Below are positions 16,709-26,721 of a DNA stretch of 64,000 bases, piece after piece. The position numbers were made by a program, and so were the translations under genes. The notes under the pieces were generated by a model. The model was not told the origin of the DNA, did no database searches, and worked only from the letters and a program-made list of their open reading frames with translations. Positions within the stretch are counted from its first letter, which is position 1; each line of letters opens with the position of its first letter. This DNA comes from Sulfurovum lithotrophicum (GTDB taxonomy: Bacteria > Campylobacterota > Campylobacteria > Campylobacterales > Sulfurovaceae), in NCBI RefSeq assembly GCF_000987835.1, contig NZ_CP011308.1:1364001-1428000 (forward strand). The letters run 5' to 3'.

Positions 16709-18124
16709 TTATGTTATAAATATAATCCATGCCGTACCTACCGTAAGAAATATCAGCGTATTGACTGCCGTGATAATCCCGCCTATCTTATACACTTCAC
16801 CCGCTTCGATATAGCCGCTTCCCGTATAGATCACATTCGCAGAGGAGCCCTGCGGTGTGATGATGGCATTGAAATTGGTAGCAAAAAGAAGCATGTATGC
16901 CATCAGTTCCGATGGCACACCCGCTTTCAACGCTACCCCGAGGAAGACCGAGAAAAGTGCCAGCATCTGCGCGGTCTGGGAAACAAAAAAGTAGTGTATC
17001 AGCACATATCCGACGATTAGAGAGACATACACTACCGGCCAGGAGAATCCCTCGACGCTTGTCGAAATGTGTTCACCCACCCACCCCATAAATCCCAGTT
17101 CATTGAGGTATTTGGACATGGCATACAAAATAGCGAACCAGACCAGCGTTCCCAGGGCATTCCCCTCGCCTCTGAGGTCATCGAGTGTGAAAATATTTGT
17201 CAGCATCAAAATACCCAATCCCAAAAAGGCAACGGCCGTCTTGTCCAGACCCCAGCTGCCGGACATTACCCAAAGTATCACCATACCGATAAATACACCT
17301 GCCATGATCCACTCATTTTTATGTACAGGTCCCATCTTATCCAGCGCTTTCTGTGCGATCTGCGGTGCTTCTGGCGTCTCTTTGAGTTCGGGAGGGTAAA
17401 TCTTGAAAATTACCCAGGGTACGAGAAAATAGAGGATAAGCACCGGTACGGAAGCAGCCAACGCCCAGGAACCGTAGGAGATCTCCACTCCCAACTTCTG
17501 GGCCATCTTCGCACCGGCAGGATTCGCTGCCATAGCGGTCAGCCAGAGTGTGGATGAGAGTGTCAGGCCGGCCATGGAGGTCATCATCAGAAAAGAACCG
17601 ATCTTCTTGCGTGACCCGTCAGAGACTTTCGATCCACTGTCCGCCGCCAAAGCATTCACAATGGGGAAAAGTACCCCGGACCGTGCCGTATTGCTCGGGA
17701 ATGCCGGGGAGATGAACATATCGGCCGCCACGATGGAGTACCCCAGTTTCAGACTCGAAGTACCGAACTTCCTGATGATCAAAAAGGCGATCCGCTTGCC
17801 AAGCCCCGATTTGATGACCCCTCTGGCTATCAGAAAAGCAACGATGATCAACAGAATAAACCCTTCGGAGAAACCGCTGTAGGCCTGTTTGGTTGTAAGG
17901 GTACCCGTCAATATCACGGCTGCAAGCGCAAGTATAGAAGAAGTGAAGATCGGCATGGCATTGATAATCACCGCAAAGATAGCCGAAATGAAAATGGCGA
18001 ACAGATGCCAGGCCTGCGTCTCAAGACCGGAGGGTGTAGGCAGGAACCACAAAATAAGGCCCGAAAGAAGAACTGCGGCCTGCAGCCAGTGTTTTTCCAT
18101 GGTCTTTTTAGGATGATGTGACAT
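16709..18124 (-). CDS. DASS (SLC13-type) anion transporter, dicarboxylate or sulfate type
   Basis: A 471-residue membrane protein with about 12-14 helices. SNTARSGVLFP near residue 150 and FNAIITPQGSSANVIY near 415 are the two SNT/SSx motifs at the substrate and sodium sites of DASS carriers. It resembles 2-oxoglutarate/malate translocators and tartrate/succinate antiporters more than sulfate carriers. The start MSHHPKKTMEKHW is chosen because GAGGAA lies just before it; a longer form is less likely. It is divergent from a second DASS gene. Substrate is inferred only from overall resemblance. Confidence 0.82.
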   Translation of the reverse strand: MSHHPKKTMEKHWLQAAVLLSGLILWFLPTPSGLETQAWHLFAIFISAIFAVIINAMPIFTSSILALAAVILTGTLTTKQAYSGFSEGFILLIIVAFLIARGVIKSGLGKRIAFLIIRKFGTSSLKLGYSIVAADMFISPAFPSNTARSGVLFPIVNALAADSGSKVSDGSRKKIGSFLMMTSMAGLTLSSTLWLTAMAANPAGAKMAQKLGVEISYGSWALAASVPVLILYFLVPWVIFKIYPPELKETPEAPQIAQKALDKMGPVHKNEWIMAGVFIGMVILWVMSGSWGLDKTAVAFLGLGILMLTNIFTLDDLRGEGNALGTLVWFAILYAMSKYLNELGFMGWVGEHISTSVEGFSWPVVYVSLIVGYVLIHYFFVSQTAQMLALFSVFLGVALKAGVPSELMAYMLLFATNFNAIITPQGSSANVIYTGSGYIEAGEVYKIGGIITAVNTLIFLTVGTAWIIFIT

Positions 18125-18341
18125 TATTTCCTCTTCTTTATTGATCTGGAACACCGAAAATCTATTTTACTATAATTAGTTGTGAAGCAGGTTTATATGA
18201 TCCGTATATAGTTGTTTGCATAATTTGGCTTTAAGTCAGAGGGTGGCAAAATAAAATAACCGGGTATTATTAATTCGAAGAATAGCCTGTATATAAAATA
18301 CCAGAATACCTAATTCTAAAGACGGGGAGAAAAATTGTATT
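18125..18341. promoter_or_regulatory. Divergent promoter region between two DASS transporter genes
   Basis: A TATAAT box lies near 18171 with an overlapping reverse box, and TATAAA lies near 18290 on plus. A further TATTAT at 18338-18343 ends seven bases before the ATG at 18351, so the second transporter may also be made from a leaderless transcript. No coding sequence was seen. Confidence 0.35.
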
Positions 18342-19694
18342 ATGACAATGATGGAACAGACTAAAAAGATCGCAATCAGTCTCATATTGGGAGGCTTGGC
18401 CTTTGCCGGCATGATCCCTTTTTTCAACTTTGAACAATCGATGATGGTTGCCATGATCGTCCTGATGGTCACACTGTGGACCAACGAGGGGGTCCCTCTG
18501 GCAGTGGTCTCACTGTTGCCAATTGTTTTTTTTCCGGCTGCAGGTATTCTCACCACAAAAGAGACGACCATTAATTATGCCAATCCCATCATCTACCTTT
18601 TCCTGGGAGGTTTCCTTATCGCCATTGCGGTGGAAAAGACCGGACTGCACAAGGTCATAGCCAACCGTATGCTGGCACTCTTTCCCCGTAGTGTCAGGGG
18701 TATCATCTTTGCCCTCATCATCACTTCCGGACTTCTCAGCTCCGTACTTTCTAACACGACGACCACCCTGCTTCTCTTGCCTATCGCACTCTTTTTGACA
18801 GAAGATGTCAAACTGAAAATGCGGCTGGCACTCGGTATCGCCTACGGTGCGAGCATCGGCGGCATCCTCACCCCTATCGGTACACCCCCGAACCTCATTT
18901 TGATGGGGATCATGGAAGAGATGGGGATGCAGGCGATCCCTTTTGCCACTTGGATGTACCTTGTCGCTCCTTTGGTACTTACGATGTTCATTGCAGTAGG
19001 ATTTATATTGAGTATGGGTCTGAAAGATATGCATATAGAGACCGATCTTGAGAAGACAGTGTTGACCTCTGAGCAGAAAAAAGTACTCGCTGTTATATTT
19101 GGACTGATCGCCATGCTCCTGGTCAATGCTCCGATAAAACCTTTCTACAGCGGGCTTGGCCTGAGTGAACCCGGACTGCTGCTTGGTGCGGGCTTGCTGC
19201 TTTTTGTCCCTCCGTTCTCCATTCTGGACTGGATGGCGGACAAAGACAACATTCCCTACCGTATCATGTTTCTTTTTGGTGCAGGTTTTGCCATTGCTGC
19301 TGCATTCAGCAAGACCGGCATGGCTCAGGAGATCGCCACACTCTTGGCAGGTTTCTCCAGCCTGCCTCTGTTACTCTTCATTCTACTGATCGCAACCATG
19401 GTGACCTTCACCACAGAGATCACCAGCAATACCGCCCTGATCTCCATTATGCTCCCCATCCTTTATGCAATGGCAAAACAGACAGGGATCGATCCGACGA
19501 TCATTATGCTGGTGGCTACCATCTGTGCCTCCTACGCTTTCATGCTTCCTATCGCCACACCGCCAAACGCCATCGCCATGAGCTCAGGAGTGATCAGCAT
19601 CAGGACCATGGCGGCTTACGGTTTTGTATTCAACATCCTGGGGATCATCTTCATCGTCACCATCGCCAATTTCTTCTGGATCAAAGTACTATAG
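18342..19694 (+). CDS. DASS (SLC13-type) sodium/dicarboxylate or related anion transporter
   Basis: A 450-residue membrane protein (447 if started at the third ATG, 18351). SNTTTTLLLLPIAL near residue 142 and TPIGTPPNLILMG near 180 form the first clamp, and TSNTALISIMLPI with ATPPNAIAMSSG the second, typical of DASS carriers. It is closer to the SLC13 branch than its divergent neighbour, so the two are not recent duplicates. The start region is ambiguous because three ATGs lie within 12 bases and the only purine-rich site (GGGGAG) is 13 bases upstream. It ends six bases inside the end of the E1 beta gene, in convergent orientation. Confidence 0.85.
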   Translation: MTMMEQTKKIAISLILGGLAFAGMIPFFNFEQSMMVAMIVLMVTLWTNEGVPLAVVSLLPIVFFPAAGILTTKETTINYANPIIYLFLGGFLIAIAVEKTGLHKVIANRMLALFPRSVRGIIFALIITSGLLSSVLSNTTTTLLLLPIALFLTEDVKLKMRLALGIAYGASIGGILTPIGTPPNLILMGIMEEMGMQAIPFATWMYLVAPLVLTMFIAVGFILSMGLKDMHIETDLEKTVLTSEQKKVLAVIFGLIAMLLVNAPIKPFYSGLGLSEPGLLLGAGLLLFVPPFSILDWMADKDNIPYRIMFLFGAGFAIAAAFSKTGMAQEIATLLAGFSSLPLLLFILLIATMVTFTTEITSNTALISIMLPILYAMAKQTGIDPTIIMLVATICASYAFMLPIATPPNAIAMSSGVISIRTMAAYGFVFNILGIIFIVTIANFFWIKVL

Positions 19695-20666
19695 ACCGTT
19701 GTTCTTTGCCCACGCAACGATCTTCTCGCTAATAGAAGCAGGTGTGGGGATCGAAGCAAGTTCAAGTTTTCGATTGTAGGGGATCGGGACATCCTCACCC
19801 GCGATCCTCAGCGGTGCCGCATCGAGACTGTAGAACATCTCTTCAGCCGCCCAGCTGACTATCTGCGCTCCGTATCCACCCGTTTTATGGTCTTCCTCCA
19901 CGACAACGATCGCACCTGTCTTTTTCAGTGAGGCTTCAAGAGTTTCATAGTCAACAGGGTTAAGAGAACAGAGATCTATCACTTCACAGCTCTTGCCGAG
20001 CTGCTTTTCTATCTCCGGCACTGCGGCCATCACATCATCGACCATTTTCAGATAGCTGACGATGGTCACATCTTTGCCCTCTTTGAGAACACGTGCCTTG
20101 AAAGGATCGATCTTCGTATTGAGGTCCACTTCTCCTTTTTTGTTATAGAGAAGTTCATGTTCAATGAAAACAACGGGGTCGTCACTCATAATGGCATATT
20201 TCAGCGCATGGTAGGCATAGTTCACATCTCCTGCTGCAAATACGATCAGGCCGGGTACGGCACTGAGCATCTGCTCGTAACTCTCGGAATGCTGCGCAGC
20301 CAGCTGACGGCTGACCCCCTGAGGAAAACGTACCACCATCGGCAGTGTGATCTTTCCGGCACTCATATAGCGGTACTTCGCCATATGGTTGATGATCTGA
20401 TCAAAGGCAAGCAGAGCGAAGTTCGCCGTCATGATCTCCGCTATCGGACGCAGCCCGCCCATTGCCATACCCACGGCATTTCCCACAATGGAGAGTTCTG
20501 CGATGGGTGTATCGATCAGCCTCTTTTCCCCGTATTTGGCGACAAGGCCTTCCGTCACGCGGTAGCTTCCTCCGTACAGTCCGACATCCTCACCCAGGGC
20601 AACCACGGTCTCATCGATCGCCATCGCCTCGTCTATCGCTTTGTTCAATGCTTCACGATACAACAT
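19689..20666 (-). CDS. pdhB: Pyruvate dehydrogenase-type E1 beta subunit
   Basis: A 325-residue transketolase-like subunit. It begins MLYREALNKAIDEAM and has GEDVGLYGGSYRVTEGL near residue 35, DTPIAELSIVGNAVGMA near 62 and VRFPQGVSRQLAAQHSES near 115, all typical of E1 beta of pyruvate/acetoin dehydrogenases. With E1 alpha it makes the TPP-dependent decarboxylase that loads the E2 lipoyl group. AGGTGG six bases before this ATG decides the start over an in-frame extension that runs through a structured repeat. Last gene of the island operon. Confidence 0.93.
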   Translation of the reverse strand: MLYREALNKAIDEAMAIDETVVALGEDVGLYGGSYRVTEGLVAKYGEKRLIDTPIAELSIVGNAVGMAMGGLRPIAEIMTANFALLAFDQIINHMAKYRYMSAGKITLPMVVRFPQGVSRQLAAQHSESYEQMLSAVPGLIVFAAGDVNYAYHALKYAIMSDDPVVFIEHELLYNKKGEVDLNTKIDPFKARVLKEGKDVTIVSYLKMVDDVMAAVPEIEKQLGKSCEVIDLCSLNPVDYETLEASLKKTGAIVVVEEDHKTGGYGAQIVSWAAEEMFYSLDAAPLRIAGEDVPIPYNRKLELASIPTPASISEKIVAWAKNNGL

Positions 20667-20689
20667 TTGCACCCACCTTTGATATAACG

Positions 20690-20800
20690 CCCAGGAAAGC
20701 GGTTCCCTGGACTGCGTTAACACTGAGTTTGCTTCGGCAGCAGGCGCCCTGAAAGAAGTGTCCTTGGGGTACCTGCCACGCTGGCGTGGCTTCAAACATC
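20690..20800. repeat. Structured palindromic element between E1 alpha and E1 beta genes
   Basis: Three hairpins can be drawn. GCCACGC and GCGTGGC pair perfectly with a two-base loop near 20780-20795. GGCGCC lies near 20745. CCAGGAAA pairs with TTCCCTGG (one G-T pair) near 20690-20708. The element fills most of the 158 bases between two genes of a complex that must be made in equal amounts. It looks like an inserted mosaic repeat; a transcript-processing role is possible. Confidence 0.5.
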
Positions 20801-20824
20801 ACTTTATTACATACTTCAGATACA

Positions 20825-21790
20825 CTATACATTTGCACATCCTTTGCAGAAAATATCCGCATACAGTTCTTCCGGCTCCGGTTCGGGAGCATCAGCGGCA
20901 AAGGCAACGGCATCATCTACTGCTGCCTGTGCCTTCTTCTGCAAGGCCTCCAGCTGTCCAGAGTCCAGTCCGTAGCTTGTTTGAAGCACTTTCCCCATTC
21001 GTTCTATGGGGTCCTTCGCTTTGCAGATTCCCATCTCTTCCTTGCTGCGATAAGTGCCGGGGTCACTCATGGAGTGCCCTTCATAACGGCAGGTCATCGC
21101 TTCGAGGAAAACCGGGCCATGTCCGTCCTGAATCTTATGCTGTGCCTCTTTGACCGCTTCATATACGGCTATCGCATCCATACCGTCCACTTCCATGGTC
21201 ACCATGTAAGGCTCTGCCTTTTTGGCCTGTTTTTCGAACGGTGCGACACGGGTGATCTTCGTTCCGATCGCATAGCCGTTGTTCTCACACAGGAACAGCA
21301 GGGGCAGTTTCTGGGTACTGGCATTGTTGAGCGACTCGAAGAAGGCACCGCCGTTGGTCGCACCGTCACCGAACACCACCATCACACCGTCCTCATTCCC
21401 AAGGAATTTACGGGCATAGGCACAGCCCACCGCATTGGGGATCTGTCCGCCTACGATCGCATCACCGCCGTAAAAGAAATGAGAGGGATCAAAAAGGTGC
21501 ATCGACCCGCCACGGCCCCGGCTCACACCGGCAGCCTTTCCGAACAGTTCAGCCATGACAGCCTTGGGGTCCATCCCCCTTGCGATCGCCATGACATGTT
21601 CACGGTAGGTCGTAAAAACATCTCCTTTGCCAAAGGCTTTCATCGCCGAAACGCTGAAGCCCTCCTGCCCGATGTCCAAATGCAGAAAACCGGCAATATC
21701 TCCGGCCATATAGTGCTCTTTTGCCGCCAGTTCAAAGGCACGTCCCAGCAGCATATCATAATAGATCTCTTCCGCAAGCAGTTTATTCAT
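20825..21790 (-). CDS. pdhA: Pyruvate dehydrogenase-type E1 alpha subunit
   Basis: A 321-residue E1 alpha. The TPP/magnesium motif is GDGATNGGAFFESLN near residue 145 with ENNGYAI following. GRGGSMHLFD near 92 and YEGHSMSDPGTYRSKEE near 235 are the family's conserved loops. The last 40 residues are acidic (PEPEPEELY). It catalyses decarboxylation of a 2-oxo acid, most likely pyruvate, and passes the acyl group to E2. It lies 12 bases downstream of the acyl carrier protein gene. Confidence 0.93.
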   Translation of the reverse strand: MNKLLAEEIYYDMLLGRAFELAAKEHYMAGDIAGFLHLDIGQEGFSVSAMKAFGKGDVFTTYREHVMAIARGMDPKAVMAELFGKAAGVSRGRGGSMHLFDPSHFFYGGDAIVGGQIPNAVGCAYARKFLGNEDGVMVVFGDGATNGGAFFESLNNASTQKLPLLFLCENNGYAIGTKITRVAPFEKQAKKAEPYMVTMEVDGMDAIAVYEAVKEAQHKIQDGHGPVFLEAMTCRYEGHSMSDPGTYRSKEEMGICKAKDPIERMGKVLQTSYGLDSGQLEALQKKAQAAVDDAVAFAADAPEPEPEELYADIFCKGCANV

Positions 21791-21802
21791 ACTCCTGCTC
21801 CC

Positions 21803-22051
21803 TTACTTCGATAAACGTTTGGCAAAATAGTCAGCCATATGCTCGACCGTATCGACCTCTCCGTAATCGGACTCGGGTACTTCCACACCAAGTTCGTCGT
21901 TCAGTGCGGTCAGCAAATTCAGGAAATCGAACGAGTCTATCTCAAGCGATCGCTGAATATTCTCATCCTCGGGGATCGTCTCCCCCTCGTGTTCCGGAGC
22001 GATCTCGTAGATCTCCTCGATTATCTTCTTTTTGATCTCATCTTTCGTCAT
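21803..22051 (-). CDS. Acyl carrier protein inside the PDH operon
   Basis: An 82-residue acidic helical protein with the phosphopantetheine site EIDSFDFLNLL; Ser40 is the expected attachment residue. The length and the acidic helix II after it fit a type II acyl carrier protein. Its ATG overlaps the E2 stop as ATGA, with GAGGAG as ribosome site, and E1 alpha follows 12 bases later, so it is a full member of this operon. The divergent lipoyl transferase and lipoyl synthase suggest it holds octanoyl groups for lipoylation of the E2; this is inference. It is unlikely to be the main fatty-acid ACP, which normally lies in a fab cluster. Confidence 0.9.
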   Translation of the reverse strand: MTKDEIKKKIIEEIYEIAPEHEGETIPEDENIQRSLEIDSFDFLNLLTALNDELGVEVPESDYGEVDTVEHMADYFAKRLSK

Positions 22052-23280
22052 AACAACTCCTCGGGTTTTTGTAAAAATTCATCCAGTTTGTTCAGGAACA
22101 GCGCTCCGGTACGTCCGTCCGTGGCACGGTGGTCGCCTGCCAGCGTTGCCCGCATGACCTTCCGTACCGCCAGGGCATCACCCTCAACCCACGGCGCATC
22201 GACAATGCGCCCGAGTCCTACCAGTGCCACCTGCGGCGGGTAGATGACTCCCAATACCTCTTCCACACCGATATCACCGAGATTGGTGATGACGATCGTC
22301 TGCTGCGTGATCTCGGAACTGCGCAGCTTGCCAGAACGTGTCCGCGTGATCAGATCATGAAAGGCTTTCATCGTACCATCAAGATCCATCTCCTGCGCAT
22401 TGAGCAGCGCCGGCGTCACCAACCCGCCTGTCCGCCTGGCGATGGCCACACCGGGATTGATCGCCTCACTCATCTGCAGGGCATCATCCTGCCAGAAACC
22501 GTTGAGCTCCGGTACCGCCTGCAGGGCCTTGACGACCGCGCGGATGGTCAAGGCCGCAGGAAGGATGCGCTCTTTGATACTGCGTTTCTCATTCTGCTCG
22601 GCAAGCCATTCCAGTGCCGGTGTCATGTTGATGGAAGTAGAAAGGTAGTAGTGGGGGATCTCCGCATTCGAACGGCTCATTGCCGCAGCGATCGCTTTTC
22701 GCATGCTGTCGGAACCGCCCCGCTTCTGCTTGGCCGTTTTGGCTGCCGCCTCCACCTCGTCCGTACCGATCTTGCCTTCCGTTTTGGCGGCAAGTGCTTC
22801 CAGGTCCACACCAAGCTCCTCCGCTTTTTTGCGAGCTGCAGGGGATATCTTAATCTCATGGTCGGTGGATTTTTTCGGTTTTTCCTTTGTGACTGTCGTT
22901 TTTGCTTCTTTGAGACTCTCTTTCTTTGAGGGTTTTTTCGCTTCGGAAGCTTTCTCTGTCGTCTCTGTTTCTGCCGAAACTTTCGGGGCCGCCTCTTTCC
23001 CACTCTGCGTTCCCAGCTCTTTTTCCAGTGCTTCCGCTGTTTCATTCTCCCCGACGATCACGGCGATCGGTGTTCCGACATCGCATGTCGTACCCGGTTC
23101 GACCAGAAGCCTGTCAACAACACCGTCCTCGAAGACTTCGACCTCGATCACGCCCTTGTTGGACTCTACCTCTGCGATCACCTGGCCTTTCTTTACCTTC
23201 TCGCCTTCTTTGACTTTCCACTCCATCAAAGTGCCCGATTCCATATCAGCACCGAGACTCGGCATCTTAAAAATACTCAT
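22048..23280 (-). CDS. pdhC: Dihydrolipoamide acyltransferase (E2) with one lipoyl domain
   Basis: A 410-residue E2. The lipoyl domain (1-77) carries the lysine to be lipoylated in [10 protein letters not shown] (Lys42). A Lys/Glu-rich linker (80-140) replaces the usual Ala/Pro linker. The E1/E3-binding domain (about 143-180, [16 protein letters not shown]) and the catalytic domain (190-410) follow; the active-site block is DHRATDG near residue 387. It transfers the acyl group from lipoyl to CoA and is the core of the complex. AAGGAG precedes the ATG, ten bases after the synthetase gene. Confidence 0.93.
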   Translation of the reverse strand: MSIFKMPSLGADMESGTLMEWKVKEGEKVKKGQVIAEVESNKGVIEVEVFEDGVVDRLLVEPGTTCDVGTPIAVIVGENETAEALEKELGTQSGKEAAPKVSAETETTEKASEAKKPSKKESLKEAKTTVTKEKPKKSTDHEIKISPAARKKAEELGVDLEALAAKTEGKIGTDEVEAAAKTAKQKRGGSDSMRKAIAAAMSRSNAEIPHYYLSTSINMTPALEWLAEQNEKRSIKERILPAALTIRAVVKALQAVPELNGFWQDDALQMSEAINPGVAIARRTGGLVTPALLNAQEMDLDGTMKAFHDLITRTRSGKLRSSEITQQTIVITNLGDIGVEEVLGVIYPPQVALVGLGRIVDAPWVEGDALAVRKVMRATLAGDHRATDGRTGALFLNKLDEFLQKPEELL

Positions 23281-23289
23281 ATCCGCTCC

Positions 23290-25041
23290 TTATTTTTCCA
23301 GTGTCGAGGTATCACCCTCTGGCAATCCAAGCTCTCTGGCCTTTAACAGACGACGCATGATCTTCCCGCTCCGGGTCTTGGGCAGATTTTCCTGGAACTC
23401 GATCTCTTTTGGCGCAACCGCGGCCCCAAGTTTCTTACGTCCGAACCCTATCAGTTCACGCTTGAGTTTTTCAGTGGGTTCATAGCCGCTTTTAAGGGAA
23501 ACAAAGGCTTTGACCATCTGCCCTATCAACGGATCGGGCTTGCCGATGACACCGACTTCCGCAACTGCCGGATGCTCCATCAGCGCGCTTTCCACCTCGA
23601 ACGGCCCAACCATGTGTCCGGAAGTCTTGATGATGTCATCCGCCCGTCCGACGAACCAGAAGTAGCCGTCTGCATCTCTGTAGGCAAGGTCACCCGAAAT
23701 GTACCAGCCGTCCACAAAGCTTTTTTTGTATTTCTCTTCATTATGCAGGTAGCCACGGAACATCGAAGGCCAGCCGGGTTTCAGTGCCAGATCACCCTCT
23801 TTGCCGGGCTCTGTGATCTCCGTGACCGTACCATCTTCATTCTGTTGTACGACCGCCGCCACGATACCCGGCAGAGGACGTCCCATGGATCCGGGTTTGA
23901 CATCCTGACAAAGATAGTTGGCGATCATGATACCGCCCGTCTCCGTCTGCCACCAGTTGTCATGGATCGGCATTTTAAGTTTTTCTACACCCCAGACCAC
24001 CGCTTCGGGATTGAGGGGCTCACCGACACTCTGTACCAGACGCAGAGAGGACAGATCATAACTTTTAAGCGGATCGATATCCAGACGCATGAGACGGCGG
24101 ATCGCTGTAGGTGCGGTGTACCAGACACTGACCTTGTATTTCTGCAAGATCTCATACCACCTTTCGGCATCGAACTCTGCTTCATTCACTATATTGGTCA
24201 CACCATGCAGCCAGGGTGCGATAATGCCGTACGAAGTCCCTGTCACCCAACCCGGATCGGCAGTACACCAGAAAATATCATTACGATGCAGGTCAAGCAC
24301 GTACGCTCCCGTTACCCAGTGCGTGTATATCGCCTTATGGACATGGATCACCCCTTTGGGCATACCTGTCGTTCCGCTGGTAAAGTGCAGCAGTGACATA
24401 TCTTCAGGCTCTGTGTGCACGATCTCGAAACTGTCCGATGCCTTTTCCATCAGACGCGGCAGGGAGAGTACTTTTTCATTCACGTCTTCTTCGGCATCGA
24501 TCAGCAGAATCGTACGCAGTTCGGGAAGCTTGTCCATCTGGGGAGCGATCTTTTTCTCATACAGCCTTTGCGTCGTCAGCAGTCCTCTGGCATCACCGCG
24601 CTGCATCCGCTGCAGTATCGGTTCGGGACCGAACTGGGAGAAGAGCGGACACATCACCGAACCGTTCTTCAGTATTCCCATCGCACCAATGTAAAGTTCG
24701 GGAAGGCGTGTCGAAAGTGTATAGATACGTTCACCCTTTTCAAAGCCCAGTGATTTTAGCACATTGGCGAACTTCGCACTCTCCCGTTTCATCTGTGCAA
24801 AGGTATAGGTACGCGTCTCGCCGTTCTCTCCCAACCATATCAGGGCCAGTTTCTCGGCCAGCGCACCGTTGGCATGGCGGTCTATCGCTTCATGGGCGAT
24901 GTTCAGGCCGCCTGAAGGCAGCCCTTCGAATTCCTTGGCAACACTTTCCCATTCAAAGCTGTCGTAGGTAGATTCATAGTCCGTCATATTGGGCTGCACT
25001 GAAAAATCAGCAGGATTTTTTTTGATCCGTTTTTCTTCCAT
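23290..25041 (-). CDS. acsA: Acetyl-CoA synthetase-like AMP-forming ligase
   Basis: A 583-residue adenylate-forming enzyme. [10 protein letters not shown] near residue 222 is the P-loop-like A3 motif, NWWQTETGG near 355 the A5 motif, [14 protein letters not shown] near 435 the A7 region, and TRSGKIMRR near 560 holds the catalytic lysine. Size and WWQTETGG fit Bacillus AcsA-type acetate-CoA ligases. It heads the PDH operon, so acetate activation and pyruvate oxidation would be made together and feed one acetyl-CoA pool. GAAGGAG precedes the ATG. Confidence 0.9.
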   Translation of the reverse strand: MEEKRIKKNPADFSVQPNMTDYESTYDSFEWESVAKEFEGLPSGGLNIAHEAIDRHANGALAEKLALIWLGENGETRTYTFAQMKRESAKFANVLKSLGFEKGERIYTLSTRLPELYIGAMGILKNGSVMCPLFSQFGPEPILQRMQRGDARGLLTTQRLYEKKIAPQMDKLPELRTILLIDAEEDVNEKVLSLPRLMEKASDSFEIVHTEPEDMSLLHFTSGTTGMPKGVIHVHKAIYTHWVTGAYVLDLHRNDIFWCTADPGWVTGTSYGIIAPWLHGVTNIVNEAEFDAERWYEILQKYKVSVWYTAPTAIRRLMRLDIDPLKSYDLSSLRLVQSVGEPLNPEAVVWGVEKLKMPIHDNWWQTETGGIMIANYLCQDVKPGSMGRPLPGIVAAVVQQNEDGTVTEITEPGKEGDLALKPGWPSMFRGYLHNEEKYKKSFVDGWYISGDLAYRDADGYFWFVGRADDIIKTSGHMVGPFEVESALMEHPAVAEVGVIGKPDPLIGQMVKAFVSLKSGYEPTEKLKRELIGFGRKKLGAAVAPKEIEFQENLPKTRSGKIMRRLLKARELGLPEGDTSTLEK

Positions 25042-25064
25042 CTCTTCTCCTTCTCTTTAATTTT

Positions 25065-25081
25065 CTATAGTATAATCCAAA
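25065..25081. promoter_or_regulatory. Overlapping divergent promoters of the PDH and lipoylation operons
   Basis: Only 40 bases separate the two start codons. TATAAT at 25071-25076 on plus ends five bases before the ATG at 25082. On minus, TATACT overlaps the same bases and serves the synthetase gene, which has a normal leader and ribosome site. One regulator bound here could control both directions. Confidence 0.5.
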
Positions 25082-25885
25082 ATGGTTAATAAAGTAAAAA
25101 TGCGGTCATGGAGATTTATCGACAGCCCAGCGGCTTCGGCACAATGGAATATGGCCGTAGATGAAGCCCTGCTTTATACTTTCAAGGAAGAGGATCTGCC
25201 TATTTTGCGCCTCTACAAATGGAAAAAACCCTCATTGAGTTTCGGCCGTTTTTCAAAGCCAAAAGAGACGCTCGACTGGGAAAAGATCCGTACAGAGGAT
25301 ATTCCTTACGTCAGGCGTATTACGGGAGGCGGTATTCTGGTTCATAGTAACGATATATCCTATTCACTGATCGTTCCGCGTTCGTTTATAAAAAATAAGG
25401 GAGTCAAAGAAGGCTACAGAGAGCTATGCGCTTTTCTGATCCGGCTTTATGAAAACCTGGGAATCAATGCTGATTTTGCCTACGACCTGCAGCTGCCCCA
25501 GTCACAAAGCCCTGTTTGTCTTGCCGGTACGGAAGCCTACGACATCATGACAGACGGCAGGAAGATCGGCGGCAATGCCCAACGGCATACACACCATGCG
25601 CTGCTGCAGCACGGGACGATCCCTTTGACGATAGATCATGAACGTTTTGAAAAGCTTTTCCTGGGAGACTCCGGCCTGTCGGAGGCAGCAACATTAAAAG
25701 AAACCAATAGCCGATTGACAGCAGCAGCCCTGAAAAAAGAGATCATCAAAGCCTTTAGCGATATATTTGACACTATAATCACAGAAGAGCCTTTACGTGA
25801 TGAGGAACAGATACTTGCACAAAAACTTTTTGACAAAAAATACAGCCAGGAGAGATGGAATGTCCACGCAGAACACAATCTATAA
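25082..25885 (+). CDS. Lipoyl/octanoyl transferase (LipM or LplA family)
   Basis: A 267-residue protein of the biotin/lipoate ligase fold. RRITGGGILVH near residue 82 is the RRxxGGG motif, GRKIGGNAQ near 157 and LQHGTIPL near 178 are ligand-binding blocks. Cys146 (SPVCLAGTEAYD) lies where LipM octanoyltransferases carry their catalytic cysteine. A free-standing LplA is the alternative. An acyl carrier protein gene in the facing operon favours the octanoyl-ACP-using type. No ribosome site is seen before 25082; the ATG at 25100 is a possible start. Confidence 0.78.
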   Translation: MVNKVKMRSWRFIDSPAASAQWNMAVDEALLYTFKEEDLPILRLYKWKKPSLSFGRFSKPKETLDWEKIRTEDIPYVRRITGGGILVHSNDISYSLIVPRSFIKNKGVKEGYRELCAFLIRLYENLGINADFAYDLQLPQSQSPVCLAGTEAYDIMTDGRKIGGNAQRHTHHALLQHGTIPLTIDHERFEKLFLGDSGLSEAATLKETNSRLTAAALKKEIIKAFSDIFDTIITEEPLRDEEQILAQKLFDKKYSQERWNVHAEHNL

Positions 25886-26720
25886 AAAGCCGGAATGGTT
25901 GAGAAAGAAGATCACGCTGAGCAGTCTGCGTGAAGTTGAGGCCATCATCTCCAAAGGCAAGCTCCATACCGTCTGCCAGGAAGCCATGTGTCCCAACATC
26001 GGTGAGTGCTTTTCCCGTAAACAGGCAACGTTTCTGATACTGGGCAAAGAGTGTACCCGCCACTGCACATTCTGCAACGTTTCCAAAGAAATACCGCTTC
26101 CGCCCGATCCGGATGAACCGAACCATGTGGCAGAATCCGTTGAAGCGATGGGTTTGAGACATGTGGTCATCACCAGTCCCACACGTGACGACCTTCCCGA
26201 CGGCGGCGCGGAACATTTTGCCAAAGTGGTCCAGGCCATCAAAGCGTACGATGAAACGATCATTGTGGAACTGCTCATCCCCGACCTGCAGGAGAATGAG
26301 GCAGCGTTGAAAGTCATCGTCCACAGCGGTGCCGAGATCATCGGGCACAATCTGGAAACGGTACCCAGACTCTACCATATCCGCAAAGGGGCGAAATACG
26401 AACGTTCCCTGCGTGTCCTTAAAAAACTTTCCCAGTTCAATCCTGCTGTCAGGACCAAAAGCGGGATCATGCTTGGATTGGGGGAAAAAGAAGAGGAAGT
26501 GACAGCATTGCTGCAGGACCTTCTGGACCACGACTGCAAACTGCTAAGCATCGGGCAGTACCTTTCACCCTCTTCAGAGCACACCCAAGTCGTCGAATTC
26601 ATTCCGCCGGAACGTTTTGAGCATTTCCATGATGTCGGTATGGCCATGGGCTTTGACTTTATCAAAAGTTCGCCCTATACCCGCAGCAGCTACATGGCGG
26701 ATGAATATCTAAAGTCTTAG
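25860..26720 (+). CDS. lipA: Lipoyl synthase
   Basis: A 286-residue radical SAM enzyme with both LipA clusters. CQEAMCPNIGEC near residue 39 binds the auxiliary 4Fe-4S cluster that donates sulfur, CTRHCTFC near 68 is the radical SAM cluster, and RSSYMAD at the C-terminus holds the conserved Arg-Ser-Ser ligand. It inserts two sulfurs into octanoyl groups on lipoyl domains. AGGAG seven bases before the ATG at 25860 decides the start; it overlaps the transferase gene by 26 bases, so translation is coupled. Confidence 0.95.
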   Translation: MSTQNTIYKKPEWLRKKITLSSLREVEAIISKGKLHTVCQEAMCPNIGECFSRKQATFLILGKECTRHCTFCNVSKEIPLPPDPDEPNHVAESVEAMGLRHVVITSPTRDDLPDGGAEHFAKVVQAIKAYDETIIVELLIPDLQENEAALKVIVHSGAEIIGHNLETVPRLYHIRKGAKYERSLRVLKKLSQFNPAVRTKSGIMLGLGEKEEEVTALLQDLLDHDCKLLSIGQYLSPSSEHTQVVEFIPPERFEHFHDVGMAMGFDFIKSSPYTRSSYMADEYLKS

Positions 26721-26721
26721 T

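Noticed and set aside
20690-20800. Possible integron attC site
   Set aside because: GTTAAC is present, but the paired RYYYAAC and GTTRRRY ends at the right spacing are not, and there is no integrase.
20786-21814. Long open frame (342 codons) on plus across E1 alpha
   Set aside because: It is antisense to a clear E1 alpha gene, with low-complexity His/Arg-rich translation and no ribosome site.
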